Shown here in pieces: positions 8,171 to 15,766 of a DNA stretch of 64,000 nucleotides. Position 1 is the stretch's first letter, and every line of letters starts with the position of its first letter. The notes under the pieces were generated by a model. The model was not told the DNA's origin. It saw nothing but the letters and a program-made list of their open reading frames with translations, and made no database searches. A program made the translations under genes and the position numbers. Source of the stretch: Parablautia muri (lineage in GTDB: Bacteria > Bacillota > Clostridia > Lachnospirales > Lachnospiraceae); NCBI RefSeq assembly GCF_009917485.1, contig NZ_QZDT01000005.1, forward strand, positions 62,001 through 126,000. Direction: 5' to 3'.

Positions 8171-9136
8171 TCACACCAGCCAGCTTGCCACATCCAGTGC
8201 ATGGTAGGTGATAATCATTTTTGCCCCGGCCCTCTTTAAGCCTGTCATGATTTCCATTACAATTTTCTTTTCATCAATAAAGCCCTGTGCCGTTGCCGCC
8301 TTCACCATGGAATATTCCCCGCTTACGTTATAGGCCACAACAGGAATGTTGTAGCTTACCGTCATTTCCCGTATCACGTCCATATAGGCCATAGCAGGCT
8401 TGGCAATAATGAAATCTGCGCCCTCCGCTATATCTTCCTCCACCTCCCGCATTGCTTCGCGGCCGTTAGCCGGGTCCATCTGATAGGTTTTCCGGTCTCC
8501 AAAGCAAGGCGCAGAACCTGCCGCCTCCCGAAAGGGCCCATAAAAAGCCGAAGCAAATTTAGCGCTGTAGGCCATAATAGGAATATGGATAAAGCCATTT
8601 TCGTCAAGGGCTTTTCTGATGGCTGCCACCCGTTTATCCATCATATCGCTGGGCGCTACGATATCTGCTCCCGCCTTTGCATAGCTTACCGCTGTTTTGG
8701 CAAGAAGCGGCAGCGTCTCGTCATTTAAAATCACGCCGTCCTTAATAAGCCCGCAATGTCCATGGGATGTGTATTCGCATAGACAAACGTCTGCAATCAC
8801 CAATAAATCCCTGTATCTTTTTTCCGATTTTATATAGCGGATCGCCTTCTGTATAATCCCCTGATCGTCATAAGCGCCGCTGCCGATTTCATCCTTATGG
8901 GCCGGAATCCCAAATAAAAGCACCGCTCCAACCCCTGTTTCAACCACACGGTTCAATTCACCGGCTAAACGGTCAATGGAATATCTGAAAATTCCCGGCA
9001 TGGCCTCCACTGGATTACAGATATTCTCTCCCTCCATAACAAAAACCGGATAAATCAGTTCCTGTACCCGCACATGATTTTCCCTGACCATATCCCTTAT
9101 GGCAGGATTCATCCGCAGCCTTCTCATTCTGTCCAT
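8171..9136 (-). CDS. hemB: Porphobilinogen synthase (delta-aminolevulinic acid dehydratase)
   Basis: 321 aa; condenses two 5-aminolevulinate molecules into porphobilinogen. The zinc-ligand cysteines appear as DVCLCEYTSHGHCG (C-x-C-x7-C), so this is a zinc-type enzyme. The two active-site lysines lie in MAYSAKFASAFYGPFREAA and FIIAKPAMAYMDVIRE. GGAGG is 4 nt before ATG 9136. It begins 36 bp after the stop of a small unknown gene and leads the hem genes in this cluster. Confidence 0.96.
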   Translation of the reverse strand: MDRMRRLRMNPAIRDMVRENHVRVQELIYPVFVMEGENICNPVEAMPGIFRYSIDRLAGELNRVVETGVGAVLLFGIPAHKDEIGSGAYDDQGIIQKAIRYIKSEKRYRDLLVIADVCLCEYTSHGHCGLIKDGVILNDETLPLLAKTAVSYAKAGADIVAPSDMMDKRVAAIRKALDENGFIHIPIMAYSAKFASAFYGPFREAAGSAPCFGDRKTYQMDPANGREAMREVEEDIAEGADFIIAKPAMAYMDVIREMTVSYNIPVVAYNVSGEYSMVKAATAQGFIDEKKIVMEIMTGLKRAGAKMIITYHALDVASWLV

Positions 9137-9172
9137 TTTTCCTCCAATCTAAAGCGCTTTGCGCCGGACACA

Positions 9173-9493
9173 TCATCTTCTCTCAAAAAAATGTTTCATT
9201 GTATCTTTCAGCTCATCGCTGAAATCATCCAAATCCTCTAGTGAAATCGCACCTTCATTTAGCAGCGACATCATAATATAAAACTGGTTAGATCTGCTCA
9301 TCTCACACTGCACACCACAGTCCTTTTTATCCTCACGAATCCTCTTCTCCAGTGTCCAAAATTTGTCCGATGCGTTTCCCTCCGCGCTCAGAAGTTCTAT
9401 GTACTCTTTATTCAGCCTATCCATGTATGCTTCCTGCCAACCAGGAATCTTACTGCGAAACAGTTTCCAGTCTCTTTCCGAAAATCCAGCCAT
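9173..9493 (-). CDS. Small conserved-looking protein of unknown function
   Basis: 106 aa from the ATG at 9493 (MAGFSERDWKLFRSKIPGWQ). This ATG shares its A with the TGA stop of the upstream gene (TGATG), a sign of translational coupling, so I prefer it over the open frame reaching 9526. The protein is soluble and acidic/basic mixed, with no signal peptide or membrane segment and a helical look (EYIELLS, EKRIREDKKDCGVQCEMSRS). It resembles a short hypothetical family I recall from Lachnospiraceae. The role is unknown; it precedes hemB by 36 bp and may share its transcript. Confidence 0.65.
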   Translation of the reverse strand: MAGFSERDWKLFRSKIPGWQEAYMDRLNKEYIELLSAEGNASDKFWTLEKRIREDKKDCGVQCEMSRSNQFYIMMSLLNEGAISLEDLDDFSDELKDTMKHFFERR

Positions 9494-9879
9494 CAGTCGC
9501 AACACCTCGCAATCCGTTCTCCACATTTATTACAAAAACCTTCAATCACCACACCAAATTTATCTTGCCGCAAGTTGTATCCCAACTTAAAGGACGCTTT
9601 TCCACAATTGACACAAAATGCATTATGCAGCCACATCTCCTTTGCCTCATCCGGATATGCCTTCCAAATCCGAAGTGTTTCCATATCTGTGATACCCTCT
9701 CCTTTCCTGAATTCATCCGCCTCCATCTCCTGACGGATAAATTTCTCAATCATATACTCATCGCAGCCGTCCTTCCGAAACTGCTCTGCCATCTCTTTAT
9801 ATTTTCCTGTATATTTCATTAGCTGCTGCCTCTTTAAATTACACCTTTCTAATGGAAATCCAAACATACCATTTTCCAT
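9493..9879 (-). CDS. Small zinc-ribbon protein of unknown function
   Basis: 128 aa from the ATG at 9879 (MENGMFGFPLERCNLK), chosen because AGGGGG lies 5 nt upstream; the frame is open to 9957. The N-terminal half is charged and helical. The C-terminal part has two CxxC knuckles, CVNCGK and CNKCGE, about 20 residues apart, and then a terminal RCCD, so a zinc ribbon is likely. It overlaps the next small gene by one base (TGATG), suggesting the two products are made together. No function can be assigned from the sequence. Confidence 0.65.
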   Translation of the reverse strand: MENGMFGFPLERCNLKRQQLMKYTGKYKEMAEQFRKDGCDEYMIEKFIRQEMEADEFRKGEGITDMETLRIWKAYPDEAKEMWLHNAFCVNCGKASFKLGYNLRQDKFGVVIEGFCNKCGERIARCCD

Positions 9880-9898
9880 TCTTTCCCCCTCACTTTCC

Positions 9899-10373
9899 TC
9901 AGTCCCATGATTTCTTATCGTATTTAATTTCCCAGTACCCATTTTTGGGAGAGCCATGACGGATTAAAATGCCCTTTTCTTTCAGTTTTTTGATGTTCGC
10001 CTCAACGTTCCTGCCTGCTATACCAAGCTGTTTGGCCATCTTGGCAGCCGAAAGGTATATATCCACAGACAAAAGCTCCAAGATTCTTATCTGTGTATCA
10101 CTCAAATCTCCCCGAAACTGTTCCCAATCTTTCTCCGATGCTTTTTTGCTGTTTATTAGATGCCAGGGTATAATCATTCTGTCCTTCTATTATTTGATTG
10201 CGATAAAGATTTACTCTAAACATGTCATCAAAAACCAATATTTCCGGACTTGGAAGACCATAACTTTTTGCCCCTTCTTTTATTCTTCGTATTCCGATTC
10301 CCCACGCTTCAACAAGTCCCATTTGATTAAAAACATTGGCAATCGCCCTGTTCCTGAGCCTTCGAATGCCCAC
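9899..10373 (-). pseudogene. Relic of an AlbA_2/ATPase-domain transcriptional regulator
   Basis: Two overlapping frames together give the C-terminal part of a RecG-like/AlbA_2 regulator. The upstream frame (10373-10098) reads NRAIANVFNQMGLVEAWGIG, the HATPase_c_4-type segment, down to DDMFRVNLYRNQ. The downstream frame (10177-9899) reads a winged helix, LSAAKMAKQLGIAGRNVEAN. The switch fits a single indel in a run of six A (plus-strand T at 10142-10147). The usual N-terminal AlbA_2 domain is absent. It is therefore both truncated and frameshifted, unless the homopolymer length is a sequencing error. Confidence 0.65.
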
Positions 10374-10471
10374 TTAAAAATCTCATGATTATACTTGAAC
10401 GAATTTCCCTGCGCCGCACCCACATAGAAAGGAGCTTTTCGCACATCAGCTAATTAAGTGCAGCCAACTTG

Positions 10472-11011
10472 TCAGCCAACTTTTTTTAAAAAATTTGTGT
10501 AGCAAGCAGTTTCCAAGTTCTGGGTAGTTAGATAGCTTTTTCTAGAGTCAGATATCCATGTATTTTCAATGTTGATTTGAATTATACTTGAAACATACTT
10601 CGGATTTACATGTTGGACTGCATTCTGAAAACATTCATAGCCAATATACTCAATCAGCAGATTTGCAATAATCATATCGGCTTTCGGTAACTTATCAGTT
10701 TCGTTTATCAAATTGATGCACAGGCATTCCAGAAGTCCGTCTAAATCAGGATATCTGCAAATAACTTCTTTTAAATAAGAAGAATTCACATCTACCCCAT
10801 ATACCCTCTCAAATTTGTCTTTTTGGATATGTTCAAGACCATTACCGCCTGCGATACCAAGTATCATTACGCTGGAAACAGGATAAGTGTCAAACTGTCC
10901 TATCATCATTTGATTCATAGCTTGTAACTGCATAACAGAATCAAGTTTCATATGATTTTCATAATCGGCTAAAGAAATTTTTTCCCATGGGTTTTTCATT
11001 TTGACTGCCAT
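10472..11011 (-). CDS. Class I SAM-dependent methyltransferase, C-terminally shortened
   Basis: 179 aa. The SAM-binding Rossmann start is VMILGIAGGNGLEHI, followed by the acidic ribose-binding strand VYGVDVNSSYL and then ADMIIANLLIEYIG. Related clostridial proteins, as I recall them, run to about 205-215 aa. Here the sequence after IENTWISDS no longer looks like the family and soon stops, next to the AlbA_2 relic. I infer a deletion that joined the two remnants, so activity is doubtful. The substrate is unknown. Confidence 0.6.
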   Translation of the reverse strand: MAVKMKNPWEKISLADYENHMKLDSVMQLQAMNQMMIGQFDTYPVSSVMILGIAGGNGLEHIQKDKFERVYGVDVNSSYLKEVICRYPDLDGLLECLCINLINETDKLPKADMIIANLLIEYIGYECFQNAVQHVNPKYVSSIIQINIENTWISDSRKSYLTTQNLETACYTNFLKKVG

Positions 11012-11190
11012 TCTTCATCTCATTTTATATATTTCCAACATTACAATTATACCTCAATTTCCTGCAATAGGGAAGACAATCCATACACAAACGCCAGCTT
11101 AATGTAAAGACGCATGGTTTACATTTCACTGTTCCACGCGCCTTTATGAATGCATCTGTATTTAAAACATAAATTATAGAAACAATTTTA

Positions 11191-12927
11191 TTATTCCATT
11201 GCCCAATTCCTGCTCTGAGTCTGAAGATTAACCATGCGGGCATAAATACCGTTCTTTTTAAGAAGCATGTCAGAATTGCCCTGTTCCGCTACTGTGCCGT
11301 CAGAAAGGACAACGATTTTATCCGCCCCTGCAACGGTACGCATACGGTGGGCAATGATCATAACCGTCTTATTTTCAATCAGTTTTGATAAGGATTCCTG
11401 AATCAGCGTTTCGTTTTCCACATCAAGGCTGGCCGTTGCTTCATCCAACAGGATAATCGGAGCGTTCTTGAGAAATGCCCTTGCAATCGAAATGCGCTGG
11501 CGTTCCCCTCCTGAAAGCTGGCTGCCGTTCTCTCCTATCAGGGTATTCCACTTGTGGGGTAATTTCTCTGCAAATTCATCCACATTGGCAAGTCTTGCCG
11601 CCGCAAGCACCTCATTGTCAGTGGCGTCCTTCCGTCCCAGGCGGATATTTTCCATGACCGTATTGTTAAACAGTGTGACATCCTGAAATACAATAGAGTA
11701 CAGGGACATCAGTGATTCCGGGTCCGTATTCGAAATATCCATGCCGCCCACGGTAATCTTGCCCTTTTGGATATCCCAGAACCTTGCGGCAAGACGGGAA
11801 ACTGTTGTTTTGCCACCGCCTGAGGGTCCTACCAAAGCAGTGACCTGCCCCTGCTTTGCGCTAAAGGATACATCTTTTAACACCATCTCCCCGCTGTTGT
11901 AGGAAAATCCCACATGGTCAAAGGTAATGTCATAGCCTTGATTTGTCAGTTCTTCCGTGCCCTTTTGTTCCGGGCAGCTTAGGATTTCATCCATTCGTCT
12001 GCACTGGATATTGAGCATCATCATCACCGCCATCAGGTTATCTAAAGCGCTAATCAGGGGATCATATATACGGGAAACCAGTATCAAAAAAGTAAATAAT
12101 GTGAGCAATGTAATCTGCCCATCCACAAGCAGCATGCTGCCTGCAAGCACTGTGGTAGCGATACCCAGCTTTAAAATCATCCTTCCACAGGTATTGCAGA
12201 TTGCATGGGTCAGTTCACTAAAGACAGTCTGTCTTTCAACCCTCTTGATTTTAGCATCCAGTCCTTTTAAGTATTCGTCTTCCGCATTGTTGGCCTTCAA
12301 ATCCCTCACAGACTCAAGGCACTCCTGTATCCCATCCATGCAGGATAACTGCGCCTGATTTACCTTCCTCTCCGATTTTCTCAAGATTCCTGATGTCAAA
12401 ATCAGCAGCCCAAAAGAGACCGGAAGCACCCACAGAGAAGCCAAAGCCATTTTCCAATTAAAGACAAAAATCCCCACGGCAATCAGCAAAGTAGAAATCA
12501 CAGAGCCAATCAGCTCCGGAACCCAATGGGACAAACCGCTTTCCAAAGAGGCGCAGTCCGACATCAACACACTGGTTAAATCAGGTAAATCCTTTTGTCC
12601 GAAAAAAGACAGCGGTATTTTTCTCAGTTTCTCCGCAAGCGCCAGTCTCCTGACGCCGCTTTCCACATAGGTTGCAAAAAATGTGGCGTTGTATTGAATA
12701 TAGCAGGTAAGCATAATCAACCCCAGGGCCACCAAAAGTCCCACAATATAAAAAGTACTTTTTCCGTCCGGTATCCCTCCGTACAGCAAGTCGCTGATAA
12801 GGCTATATAAAAGCACCACCGGAACCATCATAGAAAGATTATGCAGGATGCAGGTAAAAAATGCCTTTACCATATCTTTCGCGCCCTGGTCAGACAGGGC
12901 AAACGTGTGTTTTAATTTTTCATGCAT
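11191..12927 (-). CDS. ABC exporter half-transporter (permease + ATPase), second subunit
   Basis: 578 aa. Six membrane segments fill residues about 20-310, followed by a nucleotide-binding domain with Walker A GPSGGGKTT, signature LSGGERQR and Walker B IILLDEATASLD. It overlaps the upstream half-transporter by 8 bp, so the two probably form a heterodimeric exporter. I chose the internal ATG (12927) over the GTG at 12936 because an AGG lies at good spacing. The substrate is not evident. TetR-controlled pairs of this kind export drugs, peptides or metallophores. Confidence 0.85.
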   Translation of the reverse strand: MHEKLKHTFALSDQGAKDMVKAFFTCILHNLSMMVPVVLLYSLISDLLYGGIPDGKSTFYIVGLLVALGLIMLTCYIQYNATFFATYVESGVRRLALAEKLRKIPLSFFGQKDLPDLTSVLMSDCASLESGLSHWVPELIGSVISTLLIAVGIFVFNWKMALASLWVLPVSFGLLILTSGILRKSERKVNQAQLSCMDGIQECLESVRDLKANNAEDEYLKGLDAKIKRVERQTVFSELTHAICNTCGRMILKLGIATTVLAGSMLLVDGQITLLTLFTFLILVSRIYDPLISALDNLMAVMMMLNIQCRRMDEILSCPEQKGTEELTNQGYDITFDHVGFSYNSGEMVLKDVSFSAKQGQVTALVGPSGGGKTTVSRLAARFWDIQKGKITVGGMDISNTDPESLMSLYSIVFQDVTLFNNTVMENIRLGRKDATDNEVLAAARLANVDEFAEKLPHKWNTLIGENGSQLSGGERQRISIARAFLKNAPIILLDEATASLDVENETLIQESLSKLIENKTVMIIAHRMRTVAGADKIVVLSDGTVAEQGNSDMLLKKNGIYARMVNLQTQSRNWAME

Positions 12928-14704
12928 TTGAAACACCTACCTTCCACTTTGCAGCTTTATTGTACTCTCTCCACATTTCGGCATACGTCCCCCCTTTATC
13001 TTTCAGCTGGGCATGGGTACCCCATTCTTCTATCATTCCGTCCTTTATAACGATTATTCTGTCCGCGCCGGTAACAGTGGAAAGCCTGTGCGCAATCATC
13101 AGCACGGTCTTTCCTTTGGCAAGCACATTAAATGCTGTCTGCACTTTAACCTCATTGTCCGGGTCAGCAAAAGCAGTGGCTTCATCTAGGATAAGAACCG
13201 GTGCATCTTTCAGCATAACTCGTGCAATCGAAATGCGCTGCTGTTCTCCGCCTGATAGATATACTCCCTTTGCTCCTACGACCGTATCCACTCCTTCCGG
13301 CAGCTTTTCAAGAATATCATCGCACTGCGCATCGTGAAGGGCTTTCAGGACTTCCCCCCGCGAAGCATCCGGCTTAGCCATCCGCACATTTTCAAGGATA
13401 GAAGTTTTTAAAAGCTGCGAATCCTGAAAAACGAAAGAAACCGTGTTCATCAATTCTTCCTTGGAAATATCTTTTACATTGACACCCCCGATTTTTACAC
13501 TTCCGCCGGATACATCCCAGAATCTTGCCACAATACTTGCAAGGGTGGTCTTCCCTCCGCCTGAGGGTCCTACAAATGCTACATGTTCACCGGATTTGAT
13601 TACAAGGGAAATATTTTTAAGTGCATCTTTCTTTGCATCCTTATACCGAAAAGAAACTCCGGAAAGCTCCACGGAATTATCCTTTGGATGCTTTGGTTTT
13701 TGGGTTTCCGGCAATGGCTTCATTTCTAAAACGCTTTCGATTCGCGACATAGCATCGGCTACTATCAGCTTATTTTCGCTGGCATACATAATCTTTGTCA
13801 GGGTCAGCGTAATAACTGGCGTGATGATAATATAGTACATCAGATTTAACAGAAATTCATTTGTCACTCCATCCTTTGTTATCACCAATGCCGCTGCAAT
13901 CAGGACTGCAAAAATTCCATTTACCAGCGTGGTGTAACACATCATTGGGAAACGCAGATCTTTCGTATAAGCAATGACCCACTTTTCATAATTGTCAATG
14001 GATTCTTGAAAACGTTTGAAAGAAAATACCGATTGGCCGAATGTTTTTACAACCGATATTCCTCTCACATACTCCACCGCTTCACCGGACATCTGTCCTA
14101 ACGCGTTATTGTATTCTTCCATTTTCTTTGCCATGCGCTTACCTGTCATGATACTCATGATAATAAATGCCGCCACAATGGGAAGAAGACTTAAAAGTCC
14201 CAGCCGCCAGTCAAAGACCATAAGAAAAATCAATAACCCCACGGGCGTGGCAAGCGCGTTTGCTTTGTCGGGAAGCTGGTGGGCAAGATAGGTTTCTGTC
14301 GCGGCGCTGGATTCATACACCGTCTTTCTGATTTTTCCGCTGCCAATGCTGTCCATAAAACCCATTGGCAGAGTTACAATATGGTGCATTGCTTTGATCC
14401 GGATATTTGCCTGTACCCGGAATGCTGCCAAATGCGAGCACATAAGGGCCGCCACATAAATCAAAATCGCAGCCACCGCAAACAGTACTGCCATCCACCC
14501 GTTATGGGCCAGGTTCTTTGTATCCTGCAAATTTGCAGCCCCATCTAACACCTCTTTGATGACTTTCCAAATATACACAAATGGCAAAAGCGCCACCAAA
14601 GCGCTCAGCGCACTTAAGGCCCATGACGCTATCGTTAGGTATTTGTAGCCTCCGGCATAATCCAAAAGCCTTTTCAGATTAGATTCTTTTTTCAAAGTTT
14701 TCAA
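12920..14704 (-). CDS. ABC exporter half-transporter (permease + ATPase), first subunit
   Basis: 594 aa. The transmembrane domain (about residues 20-310) includes LPMGFMDSIGSGKIRKT, the usual coupling region. The ATPase has Walker A GPSGGGKTT, signature LSGGEQQR and Walker B VLILDEATAFADPDNE. The altered residues after the Walker B Glu-Ala-Thr suggest it may be less canonical than its partner. It is transcribed just before its partner gene, 262 bp downstream of the tetR stop, with a palindrome in that gap that may be an operator. Confidence 0.86.
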   Translation of the reverse strand: MKTLKKESNLKRLLDYAGGYKYLTIASWALSALSALVALLPFVYIWKVIKEVLDGAANLQDTKNLAHNGWMAVLFAVAAILIYVAALMCSHLAAFRVQANIRIKAMHHIVTLPMGFMDSIGSGKIRKTVYESSAATETYLAHQLPDKANALATPVGLLIFLMVFDWRLGLLSLLPIVAAFIIMSIMTGKRMAKKMEEYNNALGQMSGEAVEYVRGISVVKTFGQSVFSFKRFQESIDNYEKWVIAYTKDLRFPMMCYTTLVNGIFAVLIAAALVITKDGVTNEFLLNLMYYIIITPVITLTLTKIMYASENKLIVADAMSRIESVLEMKPLPETQKPKHPKDNSVELSGVSFRYKDAKKDALKNISLVIKSGEHVAFVGPSGGGKTTLASIVARFWDVSGGSVKIGGVNVKDISKEELMNTVSFVFQDSQLLKTSILENVRMAKPDASRGEVLKALHDAQCDDILEKLPEGVDTVVGAKGVYLSGGEQQRISIARVMLKDAPVLILDEATAFADPDNEVKVQTAFNVLAKGKTVLMIAHRLSTVTGADRIIVIKDGMIEEWGTHAQLKDKGGTYAEMWREYNKAAKWKVGVSNA

Positions 14705-14754
14705 AGATAAGACCTCCTTTTATATTTTTCATGCTGTTCGGACTGTTGGTGTCC

Positions 14755-14826
14755 AACAAACGCCGTCACGCTTCGCGAGGCGGCTTATTGTAACAAACGC
14801 CGTCACGCTTCGTGGATCAGCTTATT
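14755..14826. repeat. Two 37-bp hairpin repeats
   Basis: Two units of AACAAACGCCGTCACGCTTCG...TTATT between tetR and the ABC genes. The first copy folds best of all family members: GCCGTCACGC-TTC-GCGAGGCGGC pairs over 10 positions with one mismatch and one G-T pair. Confidence 0.75.
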
Positions 14827-14887
14827 TTAAATTAAATATAATAATGGAAACGCTGCAGCCGCTCCATTGTTACCTGCATAAAATATT

Positions 14888-14905
14888 AGTTAGTCTATTC
14901 TAACT
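14888..14905. promoter_or_regulatory. Palindrome upstream of the ABC pair, candidate operator
   Basis: AGTTAG-TCTATT-CTAACT is a perfect 6-bp inverted repeat extended by TTAG/CTTA flanks. It lies about 185 bp before the first ABC start. The half-site resembles DtxR-family iron/manganese boxes, but the 6-nt spacing is wider than the usual box, so the regulator is a guess. Confidence 0.35.
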
Positions 14906-14917
14906 TATAGGGAAAAT

Positions 14918-14950
14918 ATATAGAAAGCCTGCAATGCATACTTTCTATAT
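14918..14950 (-). terminator. Hairpin after tetR
   Basis: ATATAGAAAG (14918-14927) pairs perfectly with CTTTCTATAT (14941-14950) with a 13-nt loop, 17 bp beyond the tetR stop. On the minus strand it is followed by ATTTTCCC. The stem is AT-rich, so termination may be partial. Confidence 0.5.
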
Positions 14951-14966
14951 CACATCCGCCTGGATG

Positions 14967-15584
14967 TTACTGTCCCATAATTTTCATCCAACCTGCGGTG
15001 TAAAAATCGTTTAACTGCTGCAAAAACACCTTCGCATCTTCAAAAGGCATTTTATGCAAAACCATTTCAAAAAAAGCGCCTATCATGCCTGTTGCCATGA
15101 TATGTTCCAGTCTTTCATCAATTTTAGGGACGTAAGCGCCAAGCTGTTCCAAAACCTTATAATACTTATGGGTGGATTCTACCTCAAGCTCCACCATGTC
15201 GTCTATCATACCGGCGTATTTCGTGCCCTCCGAGCATTTCAAAATCAAATAGAACTCATCCGCATGCTCGTAGGAATATGCCAGCAGTTCGTTCATGCAT
15301 TTTGCAGACAGCTTTCCCATCTGCTCCGGCTGCTTTTCGGCAGGCAGATTTTCAAAATATTCATGGGCCTGCCTATACCGGCTCATCACATATTCATAAG
15401 CTTTCCCCACCAAAGCTGAAAATAATTCTTCCTTACTGTCATAGTATCCGTAAAAAGCTCCGGTGGTGACGCCTGCTGTTTTAACAATATTACGTAAAGA
15501 AGCAGTCTGAAACCCTTTCTCCATAAATTCCACTTTAGCCGCCCTGTGGAGTAGATCCAGCGTACTTTTTTCTGATTCGCTCAT
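14967..15584 (-). CDS. TetR/AcrR family transcriptional regulator
   Basis: 205 aa from MSESEKSTLDLLHRAA. The N-terminal helix-turn-helix is TASLRNIVKTAGVTTGAFYG followed by YYDSKEELFSAL, the classic TetR DNA-binding domain. The C-terminal half is a ligand-binding/dimerisation helix bundle of unknown ligand. The frame is open to 15746, but the promoter and operator at 15601-15655 lie inside that extension, which fixes the start at 15584. It precedes the ABC exporter pair on the same strand and is the obvious candidate to regulate it and itself. Confidence 0.88.
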   Translation of the reverse strand: MSESEKSTLDLLHRAAKVEFMEKGFQTASLRNIVKTAGVTTGAFYGYYDSKEELFSALVGKAYEYVMSRYRQAHEYFENLPAEKQPEQMGKLSAKCMNELLAYSYEHADEFYLILKCSEGTKYAGMIDDMVELEVESTHKYYKVLEQLGAYVPKIDERLEHIMATGMIGAFFEMVLHKMPFEDAKVFLQQLNDFYTAGWMKIMGQ

Positions 15585-15600
15585 TTTGCCGCCCTTGCTT

Positions 15601-15655
15601 ATAACAGTGTTATATATCACTGTTATAGTATAGCCCCAGGAAACACTTTTGTCAA
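15601..15655 (-). promoter_or_regulatory. tetR promoter and operator
   Basis: On the minus strand a -35 TTGACA (15650-15655) and -10 TATACT (15627-15632) are separated by 17 nt. Directly downstream is a perfect 9-bp inverted repeat, ATAACAGTG-N8-CACTGTTAT (15601-15626), over the expected transcription start. This arrangement suggests autorepression by the TetR protein. Confidence 0.75.
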
Positions 15656-15683
15656 CCAAAAGTTGAAATAGTTTGTAATTGCA

Positions 15684-15712
15684 TAACAGTTCAGCACAAG
15701 GCTGAACTGTTA
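15684..15712. repeat. Perfect 12-bp palindrome
   Basis: TAACAGTTCAGC-ACAAG-GCTGAACTGTTA lies between the uxaC stop and the tetR promoter. It shares its ends with the element at 4663-4804. It could also act as a stem ending uxaC mRNA, but no T-run follows. Confidence 0.55.
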
Positions 15713-15766
15713 CGAATGCTGCTTCATTAGATACGGAAAGAACCATATTGTTTGATTTATGCTTAA

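Noticed and set aside
11025-11243. 72-aa minus-strand ORF with several Cys residues after the ABC pair
   Set aside because: It overlaps the ABC gene end, has no ribosome site, and I recognise no family; the Cys content alone is not enough to call a gene.
15585-15746. Longer N-terminus of the TetR protein
   Set aside because: The extension contains a consensus promoter and a palindromic operator, so transcription begins inside it.
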